The translations under genes were made by a program, and so were the position numbers. This document shows, one piece after another, positions 56,422 to 63,973 of a stretch of DNA of 64,000 nucleotides (its first letter is position 1; every line of letters begins with the position of its first letter). This stretch comes from UBA5794 sp963714375 (GTDB lineage: Bacteria; Actinomycetota; Acidimicrobiia; Spongiisociales; UBA5794): positions 310,001 through 374,000 of the forward strand of contig CAVQOG010000006.1 of assembly GCA_963714375.1 (NCBI GenBank), in the 5' to 3' direction. Under the pieces are notes generated by a model that saw nothing but the letters and a program-made list of their open reading frames with translations, did not search any database and was not told where the DNA came from.

Positions 56422-57453
56422 TTACTGATCCTCCGTCGCGATCGATGCAATACGAGCCTGTGTCGCTGAAACAAGCCGTTCAAGCGACAACGGGTACACC
56501 GTTTCCGGTGTTCCTGCAGCAGACCAGACCCAACGGTAGCGACCAAGGCTCTCATCAAGAACAACCGGCATGGATGATCGGTGACCAACCGCGGGAGTTC
56601 CACCTGCTGCGTAGCCCGAGATTTCGCGAACTCGACTCAACGGGGCAGGACATGCGGCCGTCGCTCCCATCGTGGCGCAAAGCTTGACCTCATCAACACG
56701 TCGGTCACCTGAGCAGATAACAAGAACGGGTTCGTCGTCGGCGAGGAAAACGAGACTCTTTGCGATAGCGCCGAGATCACAGCCAATCGCGTTCGCAGCA
56801 TCCTGGGATGTCTTCGTTCCCTCCGGAAACCGGATGGGTGCAGCAGCGATCCCTGCGGCGACAGCTGCTTGCACGAACCGCTCACTGCTCTCCTGGAGCT
56901 CCTGACCGACTCGGTGAACTCCTGACTCGGTCGCAAGCCAATCGACGCGCTTGTCATGTGACGCTGTTGGAATCTCTTCGACGATGGTCGCATCCACCGT
57001 GATGCCAACGAGGATGACTCCCCGCGGGAGTCGGGAGATCAGATTGTCGTAGTAGCCAGCACCACGACCAAGCCGGTTTCCGGAACGGTCGAAAGCCCGC
57101 CCCGGGACAAGCACGACATCAATGTCGTCGAGCACCACCGAAGGGCTGGTCCTGCTCGGCTCATCGAATCCATAAGGATGACGCACAAGCCCATCGGGTA
57201 CCAGCCGATGAATCACGAGAGCATTGTCTTCATCGATTCGGGGAGCAAGAAACTCACATCGCTGGAGCGTTGAGAGCCCTGCAAGGTCGATTTCGTCTCC
57301 CATGGCGAGATAGGTCACGACTTGACCCTGGAGGGGTGGCCATGACTTGAGGTGATGTACAACGGCATCTGAGTGCGCAGCACGCTCGACATCGCGGACC
57401 GCATCGCGTATCGCTTGCTTTTCCGCCCGAATATCGGCCACCGCTGCTCCCAT
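56422..57453 (-). CDS. fusion of 5-formyltetrahydrofolate cyclo-ligase and YbaK-type tRNA deacylase domain
   Basis: 343 residues in one uninterrupted frame. Residues 1-185 are a 5-formyl-THF cyclo-ligase: N-terminal basic helix, 'DEIDLAGLSTLQRCEFLAPRI', and the folate/ATP motif 'GNRLGRGAGYYDNLISRLP'. Residues about 190-340 are a YbaK/ProX-like domain: 'VQAAVAAGIAAAPIRFPEGTKTSQDAANAIGCDLGAIAKSLVF', 'CSGDRRVDEVKLCATMGA', 'GYAAGGTPAVGH' with the catalytic-loop Lys and the GxxPxxH motif. YbaK domains hydrolyse mischarged tRNA. The pairing is unusual and has no evident metabolic logic except a common transcript. Confidence 0.88.
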   Translation of the reverse strand: MGAAVADIRAEKQAIRDAVRDVERAAHSDAVVHHLKSWPPLQGQVVTYLAMGDEIDLAGLSTLQRCEFLAPRIDEDNALVIHRLVPDGLVRHPYGFDEPSRTSPSVVLDDIDVVLVPGRAFDRSGNRLGRGAGYYDNLISRLPRGVILVGITVDATIVEEIPTASHDKRVDWLATESGVHRVGQELQESSERFVQAAVAAGIAAAPIRFPEGTKTSQDAANAIGCDLGAIAKSLVFLADDEPVLVICSGDRRVDEVKLCATMGATAACPAPLSRVREISGYAAGGTPAVGHRSSMPVVLDESLGRYRWVWSAAGTPETVYPLSLERLVSATQARIASIATEDQ

Positions 57454-57517
57454 CGAGGACGGCCACGATACCGCCTTGCGAGACCCACCGTCGCTCGGAA
57501 GGCCCGCGTCAACTCAG

Positions 57518-57523
57518 TAGTCT
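57518..57523 (+). promoter_or_regulatory. -10 box TAGTCT, leaderless GTG start
   Basis: GTAGTCT ends 6 nt before the GTG at 57530. Confidence 0.6.
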
Positions 57524-57529
57524 GTTCTG

Positions 57530-58765
57530 GTGAGCAAGAAACAGGACGACGAGCGAGTACGGCCGATTCCGATAGAGGACGGCGACGTGACGTGGTTCGA
57601 TGACGAGCCGCTTGGACGTCAGGAGCCAAGCGGCGTGCGTCGCCCGTGGCTCCCCATCGTGCTGTCTGGAATCGGGGTTGTCATCATTCTCGGATCCGTC
57701 GCAGGGTTCGGCGCTCTGCAGGACGACGATCCTCCACAAGCGTTCACGAACCCCACTGCATCGGATACGGCTGATGACGACGCCACAACCACGACGATCT
57801 TCGGCCTACCTCTCAACGAGACGATTCCTGACATCGAGGACCGCCTCACCTTGATCGTTTCAAGCGAAGACGGTCCCGCAGCGCTGCAGTGGGATCCCGA
57901 CTTCATCCGCCCAAAAGAGATCATCCTCAGCTTCCGGCCCGCTGAGGATTCGTTTCACGAAGCCTCGTTCGACAGTGGTGGCCGGTTCATTGCCGTCGCT
58001 GAGAAGCTGCAGAATTCTGTGACCTACAGCCTGTCGCTCGGTATCCCGACCAACCTTGAGACCGGGACTCTGCCTGGAGTCCAAAGCCATGTGTGGCATG
58101 CAACAGAGGTGGGTCGTCTCGCATGGATCCAACGGATGGCAGACGAATCCTCCATGCTCTATACGGCCGACGTGGATCCGCTGACCAAGTCGCTCATGCA
58201 CATCAGCGCCGTTGGGCCAGTGACCGACGCCGAGCAGCTTGTTCGCTGGGACTCGCAGGGATTCCTGCTCAACAGCCAACTACAAACGGCGATGTGGCGA
58301 GCAAGCGATGACGCAACGTTGGTACGTTCGAAGCCAGGGCTTGTTGCTGCAGTATCGGCGACGACCATGATTCTGGCACCGAGCGGTGTCTTTCCGACAC
58401 ATCTGACCGACGCCAATCTCGCCACACGATCCGGAGATGCCATCCGCACCCTCTTCGACAGGCGAGTGATGGAAGATGACGCAACTGCTCGAGTCGCGAT
58501 GAGCACAAACACTGATCTGATCGTGAACTTCCGCGGCACCATCGGAACCGCTCACTTGGAGGTCCACGGTCCCACCGTGCAGAACACACAGCACCTGACG
58601 TATCGCCGCGATCTCACGCCGATCGGGTTCTCGACGAATGACAGGTTCGTGGTGTTGAGGCTTGACGGAACGAACGATCTCGTGTTCGTCGATTGGGCAG
58701 CGGGAACCTTCCACACACTCGACATCCCCGACGGCTACGAGGTGCTTGCCTTCGACATCGGTTGA
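57530..58765 (+). CDS. single-pass membrane protein with extracytoplasmic beta-rich domain
   Basis: 411 residues, GTG start. A cytoplasmic N-terminal segment (1-45), one membrane helix 'LPIVLSGIGVVIILGSVAGFGAL', a Thr/Asp-rich linker ('TASDTADDDATTTTIF') and about 300 residues of repeated short strands ('RFIAVAEKLQNSVTYSLSLG', 'GRLAWIQRMADESSMLYTAD', 'DRFVVLRLDGTNDLVFVDW') that suggest a beta-propeller. Not recognised; anti-sigma-like or WD-type sensor proteins have a similar plan. Confidence 0.7.
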   Translation: MSKKQDDERVRPIPIEDGDVTWFDDEPLGRQEPSGVRRPWLPIVLSGIGVVIILGSVAGFGALQDDDPPQAFTNPTASDTADDDATTTTIFGLPLNETIPDIEDRLTLIVSSEDGPAALQWDPDFIRPKEIILSFRPAEDSFHEASFDSGGRFIAVAEKLQNSVTYSLSLGIPTNLETGTLPGVQSHVWHATEVGRLAWIQRMADESSMLYTADVDPLTKSLMHISAVGPVTDAEQLVRWDSQGFLLNSQLQTAMWRASDDATLVRSKPGLVAAVSATTMILAPSGVFPTHLTDANLATRSGDAIRTLFDRRVMEDDATARVAMSTNTDLIVNFRGTIGTAHLEVHGPTVQNTQHLTYRRDLTPIGFSTNDRFVVLRLDGTNDLVFVDWAAGTFHTLDIPDGYEVLAFDIG

Positions 58766-58794
58766 CGATCAACGGACCTCAACTCGCCACACAC

Positions 58795-59976
58795 TCATAG
58801 GTTCCGGCGAAGCGCCTCGATGACATTTCCTTTTGCTCCGATCTCGATACTCCCAAGCCCAAGCCAATCCGCAAATCGTTCCAACTCCGACGCCAGGGCC
58901 GAAGCCACCGACGCAGCATCGGTCCCCTCTTCCCGGAACGCCGATCGGACGAGAAGCGCACCGTTCTTGCGGTCGGCCTTGAGATCGACTCGCCCGACGA
59001 GCGCTCCATCCACCATGAGGGGCAACACGTAGTATCCGTACACGCGATCGGGTTCTGGGACATAGATCTCGATCCGATATCGAAAGCCGAACAGACGCTC
59101 GGCTCGTTCGCGGTACCACACGACTGGGTCAAACGGGCTGAGCAGGGTCGTTCCCGAGATGGTCCGCGGCCGTACCGCGGCAGGATCCATATAGCTCGGG
59201 CCCTTCCAGCCAGCGACTTGTACCTCAACGATCAACCCCTCATCGGCAAGCGTGGCGACGATCGGACGGGCCTTTGGGATGTTGAGGCGGAAGTAGTCAG
59301 CGATGTCATGGAGCGTGCCTATCCCGTGATGTCGCGTCGCGGCGAGAAGTAGCTCCCTGTAGGCCCCTTCCTCGGATATCTCGTGGGCGGCAATCACCCG
59401 TTCGGGGATTGCGCGTCGTGGGATGTCATAGAGCCGAACAAAGTTGTCCGTCCTCAACGCCGTGAGGTGGCCATTCGCAAAGAGCACCTCAAGCGCCACC
59501 TTGCCGGGCCCGTAGCCCCACCACGATTCGGTGCGGGTAGCCGGAACGTCAAGATCTCGCACGGTAAGGGGGCCGTGGTCAGCAACTTGACGCAGCACGT
59601 CGTCAAGGACTTCAGGGTGAGCCTCCAGGAGTGCCTCGGCACGGCGCCACGGCTTCATCTCAGCCATCTTCCACCGCCACAGTGGATATCGATCGATGGG
59701 AAGCACCGCTGCCTCATGCGCCCAGTATTCAAAGTGTTCCCCACTCGTGTTCAACCATGTATCGAGTGCAGATTGGTCATATGGTCCGAGCCGTGCGTAG
59801 AAGGGCATGTAATGCGTCCGCACGCACACGTTGACGCTGTCGAGTTGTACAAGTCCGACCCGATTCATCACGCGGCGAAAATGCCGCACATCGATACGAC
59901 CTGTCGGTCGAGGATCCCCGAATCCTTGCGCTCCCAGCGCAATCCGTTGCGCAGCGTCAATTGATATCTGCCTCAC
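58795..59976 (-). CDS. YcaQ-like winged-helix DNA glycosylase family protein
   Basis: 393 residues, GTG start. HTH_42/YcaQ family: 'GLVQLDSVNVCVRTHYMPFYARLGPYD' contains the QxD catalytic motif, 'HEAAVLPIDRYPLWRW', 'DYFRLNIPKARPIVATLADEGLIVEVQVAGWKGPSYM', 'TLLSPFDPVVWYRERAERLFGFRYRIEIYVPEPDRVYGYYVLPLMVDGALVGRVDLKADR'. YcaQ opens interstrand DNA crosslinks. Convergent with the preceding membrane-protein gene; divergent from plsC. Confidence 0.88.
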   Translation of the reverse strand: MRQISIDAAQRIALGAQGFGDPRPTGRIDVRHFRRVMNRVGLVQLDSVNVCVRTHYMPFYARLGPYDQSALDTWLNTSGEHFEYWAHEAAVLPIDRYPLWRWKMAEMKPWRRAEALLEAHPEVLDDVLRQVADHGPLTVRDLDVPATRTESWWGYGPGKVALEVLFANGHLTALRTDNFVRLYDIPRRAIPERVIAAHEISEEGAYRELLLAATRHHGIGTLHDIADYFRLNIPKARPIVATLADEGLIVEVQVAGWKGPSYMDPAAVRPRTISGTTLLSPFDPVVWYRERAERLFGFRYRIEIYVPEPDRVYGYYVLPLMVDGALVGRVDLKADRKNGALLVRSAFREEGTDAASVASALASELERFADWLGLGSIEIGAKGNVIEALRRNL

Positions 59977-59999
59977 CTGGCCACCTTCTCCATCTCGTC

Positions 60000-60005
60000 T
60001 ACGCT
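60000..60005 (+). promoter_or_regulatory. -10 box TACGCT of plsC, leaderless
   Basis: TACGCT ends 6 nt before the ATG at 60012. Confidence 0.6.
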
Positions 60006-60011
60006 ACCGAC

Positions 60012-60749
60012 ATGTCGAAGACGTTGACCGCAGCTGCCCGTACGTTCGTCTTCGTTCCGCTGTTTTTCCTGCTCACGCTTGCGTACTCCGCGTTCATCAT
60101 CGTGTACGGCGTCTTTCGGCCAGCTGCACCGGTGTTTGGGCGGATCGTGAGGAGCTGGGCAAGGACATTTCTGCGCATACCGCCAGTGCATTTCACCATC
60201 GAAGGCATGGAACACGTTGAGCCACATGAACGCTATGTCGTTGTTGCCAATCACCTCTCGACATTCGACATTCCTTTGCTTTTCTCCGTTCTGCCAATCG
60301 ACGGCCGGTTTCTTGCGAAGAAAGAGCTGTTCCGGATCCCCCTCGTCGCGCCTGCCATGCGCAGAATCGGCATCATCGAAGTTGATCGTCAAGCGGGAGG
60401 CTCCAGCCGGCAGGCGATCATCGATGGTGTCAATCTCGCAGCCGAACGCGGCCATTCCCTGATCGTGTTCCCTGAGGGTACGCGGAGTGAAGCTCATGAG
60501 TTGCTCCCCTTCAAGAAGGGAGCGTTTCGCATCGCCATCGACGTCGGACTTCCCATCCTTCCTGTCATCATTGAAGGCACCGATCGCATATCGACACCGG
60601 GATCCAAGCTCTTCTACCCAGGTCACGCCAAGATCCGAGTCCTGCCACCAATCGAGACCGCTGATCTCACGAACAGGGACGACCTGACCTCGTTGACCCA
60701 CACCATCGAAAAAGCAATCACAAAGTCCTACAACGAACTCCACAACTGA
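60012..60749 (+). CDS. plsC: 1-acyl-sn-glycerol-3-phosphate acyltransferase
   Basis: 245 residues from the ATG at 60012. Two N-terminal hydrophobic segments, then the acyltransferase motifs: 'VVANHLSTFDIPLLF' (HX4D), 'FLAKKELFRIPLVAPAMRRIG', 'IVFPEGTRSE' and 'LPILPVIIEGT'. Makes phosphatidic acid at the membrane. Followed by a heptad array. Confidence 0.92.
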   Translation: MSKTLTAAARTFVFVPLFFLLTLAYSAFIIVYGVFRPAAPVFGRIVRSWARTFLRIPPVHFTIEGMEHVEPHERYVVVANHLSTFDIPLLFSVLPIDGRFLAKKELFRIPLVAPAMRRIGIIEVDRQAGGSSRQAIIDGVNLAAERGHSLIVFPEGTRSEAHELLPFKKGAFRIAIDVGLPILPVIIEGTDRISTPGSKLFYPGHAKIRVLPPIETADLTNRDDLTSLTHTIEKAITKSYNELHN

Positions 60750-60750
60750 T

Positions 60751-60806
60751 TCCATCCATCGGTCATCGGCGTTCTGACGTCCGACGTCCGACGGCTGACT
60801 GTTTCA
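60751..60806. repeat. heptad repeat array between convergent plsC and imuB
   Basis: TCCATCC, ATCGGTC, ATCGGCG, TTCTGAC, GTCCGAC, GTCCGAC, GGCTGAC, TGTTTCA in 7-bp register, starting one base after the plsC stop. The imuB stop codon is in the last unit. Confidence 0.8.
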
Positions 60807-62276
60807 GTCATAGATACCTATCAGGTAGGTCGATCCCTCCCTGATCTCACAGAGATACGCACCAACCGAGGTGACAATCTGATAGCGATCCGCCGATGAC
60901 TCCCCACTCCACCACCTCCCAACGCTCCGCCATGGTCCTGCCCATGACAGCACCGGTACCCAGCGGCTTTTCATCCGAACATGTTCTGGCATTCCGTCTA
61001 CCCACGACACCTCGAAGGGAACGGGATCTGGTGGAACAAGCGCTGGTGCAGGTGTTGGAATCTGACCAGGCCACGGGGCCTGCGGGTCGTGAGAATGGGG
61101 CGCAGAGTCATCCCCCCACCGTGTCCAGTGCACTCGTTGACTTGGATCTCTCCCACCTTGGGGTGACGCCACCAAGAAATTGTCAGCACCGGCAATCGCC
61201 TGAACCTCCACAAAGGCACGCTGCATCTCCTCAAAGGATCCGGCATCTTCCTCCAGGGCCATCTGTCTCCCGGAACCGGAGAGATCAGCTGGCTCAAGAC
61301 GAAGTGTCACAAGGCCACCCCGTACGCCAGATGACACACCATCGATCCAAGCTCGAAGCTGCCAACGGATCCTGTCAGCAAGTGTCTGGTCGTTGAACGG
61401 GTCGCTGCTTCGCCACGTCCGCGCCCTGACTGTCCCATCCCCTGCGGTTGCCGTCACGATCACCCGATGGGGAGCAACCCCCGAGAAAGCCAGACCGGAA
61501 ATCAAACGCTGTGCAAGGTTCCTCGCGGAAAAGGACGCCTGCTCGAAGTCGTTTATTGGCGGATCGAAACTGGACTCAACGGAAGGATCCTTCTGGATTG
61601 CCCGTGGATCGACGATGCGGTCGAGTCCTCGTGCGAGGCGGTGGGCGTCGACGCCCACCCTGCCAAAGCGTGACACAATCGCCTGTTTGGGAAGCTCTGC
61701 AAGGGATCCGAGGGTGGTGATACCGAGCCATCGGAAAGTCGCTGCGAGATCATCGCTTGTCAACGTTCCGATATCGAGGGATGCAAGGAAGGCAGCGTCG
61801 TCGGTGACGACAAACTCCGGTGCTTCGACTGTTGTTGCCCGTGCTGCCTGATGCGAAGCAAATGGGCCTGCAGCCAACCCGATGCGATAGTCTCCGCCAA
61901 ACTCGGACAGCTCCTTGGAAACCCGCTCAACCAGGGGCACCTCTCCTCCGTAGTAGCGGACTGCTCCGTCGACCGGAAGAAACAAAAGCCCAGGCGAAGC
62001 AATCTCCACCCGAGGCACAATCGCTTCGATCGAGGCAACCACAGGCTCGAAACGAGCCATATCTGTGGTGGCATCACAGACAATGGTCACAATGGTCGGG
62101 CAGATCGCTTCAGCCGACCTTCGCTGCATTCCTATGGTGATGCCTGATGCCGCTGCAAGCCCATTGCATGCAACAACCGTGTTCGCCCCATCAACAGCCT
62201 GAGCTGGCTGATCATGCGAAACGTCTGGACGTCTGAGCGCCCATGTGGGGTACCACACGCAGATCGTTCGTTCCAT
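60804..62276 (-). CDS. imuB: ImuB, Y-family polymerase-like mutasome subunit
   Basis: 490 residues. The Y-family fold is recognisable ('RTICVWYPTWALRRPDV', 'GLAAASGITIGMQRRSAEAICP', 'RFEPVVASIEAIVPRVEIASPGLLFLPVDGA', 'LGSLAELPKQAIVSRFGRVGVDAHRLARGLD'), but the acidic catalytic residues of active polymerases are replaced, as is usual for ImuB. It links DnaE2 to the beta clamp. Starts 65 bp inside the end of imuA', an unusually long overlap. Confidence 0.92.
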   Translation of the reverse strand: MERTICVWYPTWALRRPDVSHDQPAQAVDGANTVVACNGLAAASGITIGMQRRSAEAICPTIVTIVCDATTDMARFEPVVASIEAIVPRVEIASPGLLFLPVDGAVRYYGGEVPLVERVSKELSEFGGDYRIGLAAGPFASHQAARATTVEAPEFVVTDDAAFLASLDIGTLTSDDLAATFRWLGITTLGSLAELPKQAIVSRFGRVGVDAHRLARGLDRIVDPRAIQKDPSVESSFDPPINDFEQASFSARNLAQRLISGLAFSGVAPHRVIVTATAGDGTVRARTWRSSDPFNDQTLADRIRWQLRAWIDGVSSGVRGGLVTLRLEPADLSGSGRQMALEEDAGSFEEMQRAFVEVQAIAGADNFLVASPQGGRDPSQRVHWTRWGDDSAPHSHDPQAPWPGQIPTPAPALVPPDPVPFEVSWVDGMPEHVRMKSRWVPVLSWAGPWRSVGRWWSGESSADRYQIVTSVGAYLCEIREGSTYLIGIYD

Positions 62277-62901
62277 CGTCCTCTACTTCGATTGTTTGTT
62301 CCATGCCCCGCGTCGATTTGCCTGAGGCGTCGAGCAGGGTTCGTCTCGTCCTGAGTCGCCCATGACCAGCATCCGTTCCAAACCAGGTGACTTCTCTGAC
62401 CTTGAGGTGGAGGTTGGCTACCCCACTTGGGAGTTCGCCTATGACGGGACGAAGCACCAGTGGTGTGCGCTGTGTGCGTGCCTTGGCAACAAGCTTGCGA
62501 AGTGATGCATCCTTGACCCCCGGAGGAATCTCGGCGTAGACCCCTCCGACACCATCAAGGAGGGTTGCCACAATTCTTCCCCATGTGATGATGTCAACGC
62601 TGCGTACGACGACCAGCTGCGCGGGATCAATTCCCATCTCCCACGCAGCGGCGGGACTCATCCATCCGCGAACATCGACGCAGGCAAGGGAACCCTTGTT
62701 CGCATAGGGAGCAAGAAGCGCCAGACCGATCCGAGTCAGCCCGGAGCCCGGAATCCCAGACAGACCAGCGACCTGTCCGGGGCCGAGCGTGAAGATTCCC
62801 TCAGCCTCTCGAATCCGCCGATCGTCATTCTGTGGGCTGTAGCCGACCGTGACGGTGGGTTCATACCCTGGGTATGCATCATGCTGCAGGCTGGCAACCA
62901 C
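62212..62901 (-). CDS. imuA': ImuA', RecA-like mutasome accessory protein
   Basis: 229 residues, GTG start with AAGGA 8 nt upstream. 'LGPGQVAGLSGIPGSGLTRIGLALLAPYANKGSLACVDVRGWMSPAAAWEMGIDPAQLVVV' resembles the RecA core with a degenerate P-loop (GIPGSGLT lacks the Lys). 'LHLKVREVTWFGTDAGHGRLRTRRTLLDASG' is the C-terminal part seen in actinobacterial ImuA'. Together with ImuB and DnaE2 it carries out induced mutagenesis. A LexA box stands 61 bp upstream. Confidence 0.87.
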   Translation of the reverse strand: MVASLQHDAYPGYEPTVTVGYSPQNDDRRIREAEGIFTLGPGQVAGLSGIPGSGLTRIGLALLAPYANKGSLACVDVRGWMSPAAAWEMGIDPAQLVVVRSVDIITWGRIVATLLDGVGGVYAEIPPGVKDASLRKLVAKARTQRTPLVLRPVIGELPSGVANLHLKVREVTWFGTDAGHGRLRTRRTLLDASGKSTRGMEQTIEVEDDGTNDLRVVPHMGAQTSRRFA

Positions 62902-62954
62902 GACTGGTGTCCTTTTGTTCGACTCACCAGCGTGACGCCTTCCGCCGGAAGGGC

Positions 62955-62960
62955 AGCATA
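62955..62960 (-). promoter_or_regulatory. -10 box TATGCT of imuA'-imuB
   Basis: TATGCT, 1 bp from the LexA box, the same spacing as at dnaE2. The leader to the GTG is about 47 nt. Confidence 0.6.
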
Positions 62961-62961
62961 A

Positions 62962-62977
62962 TCGAACGTATGTTCGA
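62962..62977. promoter_or_regulatory. LexA (SOS) box of imuA'-imuB
   Basis: TCGAACGTATGTTCGA, a perfect TCGAAC-N4-GTTCGA palindrome. Confidence 0.93.
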
Positions 62978-63009
62978 TTACAAGTAGGAAGAGACTTGCG
63001 CAGATCGCG

Positions 63010-63519
63010 CTATGCGTTGATCATCTCGTCGAGCTCGGCCCGCGCCGCAGCGGCCATCTGCCCTGGTGTAACGCCCATCGCCTCGAATGCACCACAAGGA
63101 GTGGGTTCGCCCAATTGTGCCGAAACGAGGATGAGGTACGCGCCATACAGTTGGGTGCGTTCGGACCTGACCATGTCGACAACCTGCTTGAACACCCGCT
63201 GTGCGGATTCCTCCGTCTTGAGGGGCCCCTTCCCCTTCACCATCGGGCCGACACCGCCCCGATCGCCTTCGTCTGACGATGCATGCATTTCGTTGATGAT
63301 TCGGGTGAAGTCGTCTGGGTCGACCCCAACGCGGGTGAACGCTCTCCTGGCAGATCCATCCGGAAGATCGAACGCGGCGATAATGAGGTGTTCAGCGCAA
63401 GCAACAGGGACGCCAGCCGACCGAGCGGCAACATCTGCCGCAGGGAAAAGACGGTTCATCGTCTTGATGTCGCCGATACGGTTCCGACGCTTCTTCCGAG
63501 CCAGGGCTCCTCCGTTCAT
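63010..63519 (-). CDS. Clp N-terminal-like repeat protein
   Basis: 169 residues from the ATG at 63519 (a TTG at 63531 is possible). After a basic start ('LARKKRRNRIGD') come two Clp-N-like helical repeats: 'CAEHLIIAAFDLPDGSARRAFTRVGVDPDDFTRII' and 'YGAYLILVSAQLGEPTPCGAFEAMGVTPGQMAAAARAEL', spaced by a charged linker. Stand-alone Clp-N proteins in actinobacteria are thought to be ClpC-type adaptors or regulators. Divergent from dodecin. Confidence 0.75.
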   Translation of the reverse strand: MNGGALARKKRRNRIGDIKTMNRLFPAADVAARSAGVPVACAEHLIIAAFDLPDGSARRAFTRVGVDPDDFTRIINEMHASSDEGDRGGVGPMVKGKGPLKTEESAQRVFKQVVDMVRSERTQLYGAYLILVSAQLGEPTPCGAFEAMGVTPGQMAAAARAELDEMINA

Positions 63520-63610
63520 GACCGAAACCAAACTGTACCGCGAGTGGTCTCAGCAGTACCGACACGGGTAGATTCAGGGCCAGACGGAACTACCCAAAGG
63601 AGCGTCTCAC

Positions 63611-63814
63611 GTGTCAGTTGCCAAGGTGATCGAGATCACATCAACTTCCCCAGGATCCTTTGAGGATGCAATCCGAAAAGGCATCGTCAAGGCGCAGCAA
63701 TCGGTCGAAGGTATCCGCGGTGCGTGGATTTCTGAGCACAAGGTCGAACTTGCCGAAGACGGCACAATCAAGCACTTCCGCGTCGACATGAAGCTCACGT
63801 TCGTCCTGGACTGA
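63611..63814 (+). CDS. dodecin
   Basis: 67 residues, GTG start with AAAGGAG 8 nt upstream. 'AKVIEITSTSPGSFEDAIRKGIVKAQQSVEGIRGAWISEHKVEL' is the dodecin fold with the flavin-stacking Trp; it forms a dodecameric shell that stores FMN or riboflavin. The stop is followed directly by a heptad array. Confidence 0.93.
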   Translation: MSVAKVIEITSTSPGSFEDAIRKGIVKAQQSVEGIRGAWISEHKVELAEDGTIKHFRVDMKLTFVLD

Positions 63815-63855
63815 ACAAGCTCTCAGCTCTCAGCTTTCAGACTTCTGACGTCGTC
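63814..63855. repeat. heptad repeat array after dodecin
   Basis: AACAAGC, TCTCAGC, TCTCAGC, TTTCAGA, CTTCTGA, CGTCGTC starting at the last base of the dodecin stop. Confidence 0.8.
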
Positions 63856-63869
63856 TCTTTTCCCGTCCT

Positions 63870-63973
63870 CCCGCTTGCGGGGGGACACGGCGCCTGCGAA
63901 GCAGACGCCGCAGGGGGGCTCTTCTGACTTCGGGAACCCGAAGCGGGTTCCTTGGAGTTCAGCAGCTGAACTC
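63870..63973. repeat. cluster of four short hairpins with interspersed heptads
   Basis: Perfect or near-perfect hairpins: CCCGC-TT-GCGGG (63870-63881); CGGCGcCTGC-GAA-GCAGaCGCCG with one mismatch (63888-63910); GAACCCG-AAG-CGGGTTC (63934-63950); GAGTTCAG-CAG-CTGAACTC (63955-63973). A heptad pair CTTCTGA, CTTCGGG (63921-63934) lies between. No coding potential seen. Confidence 0.7.
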
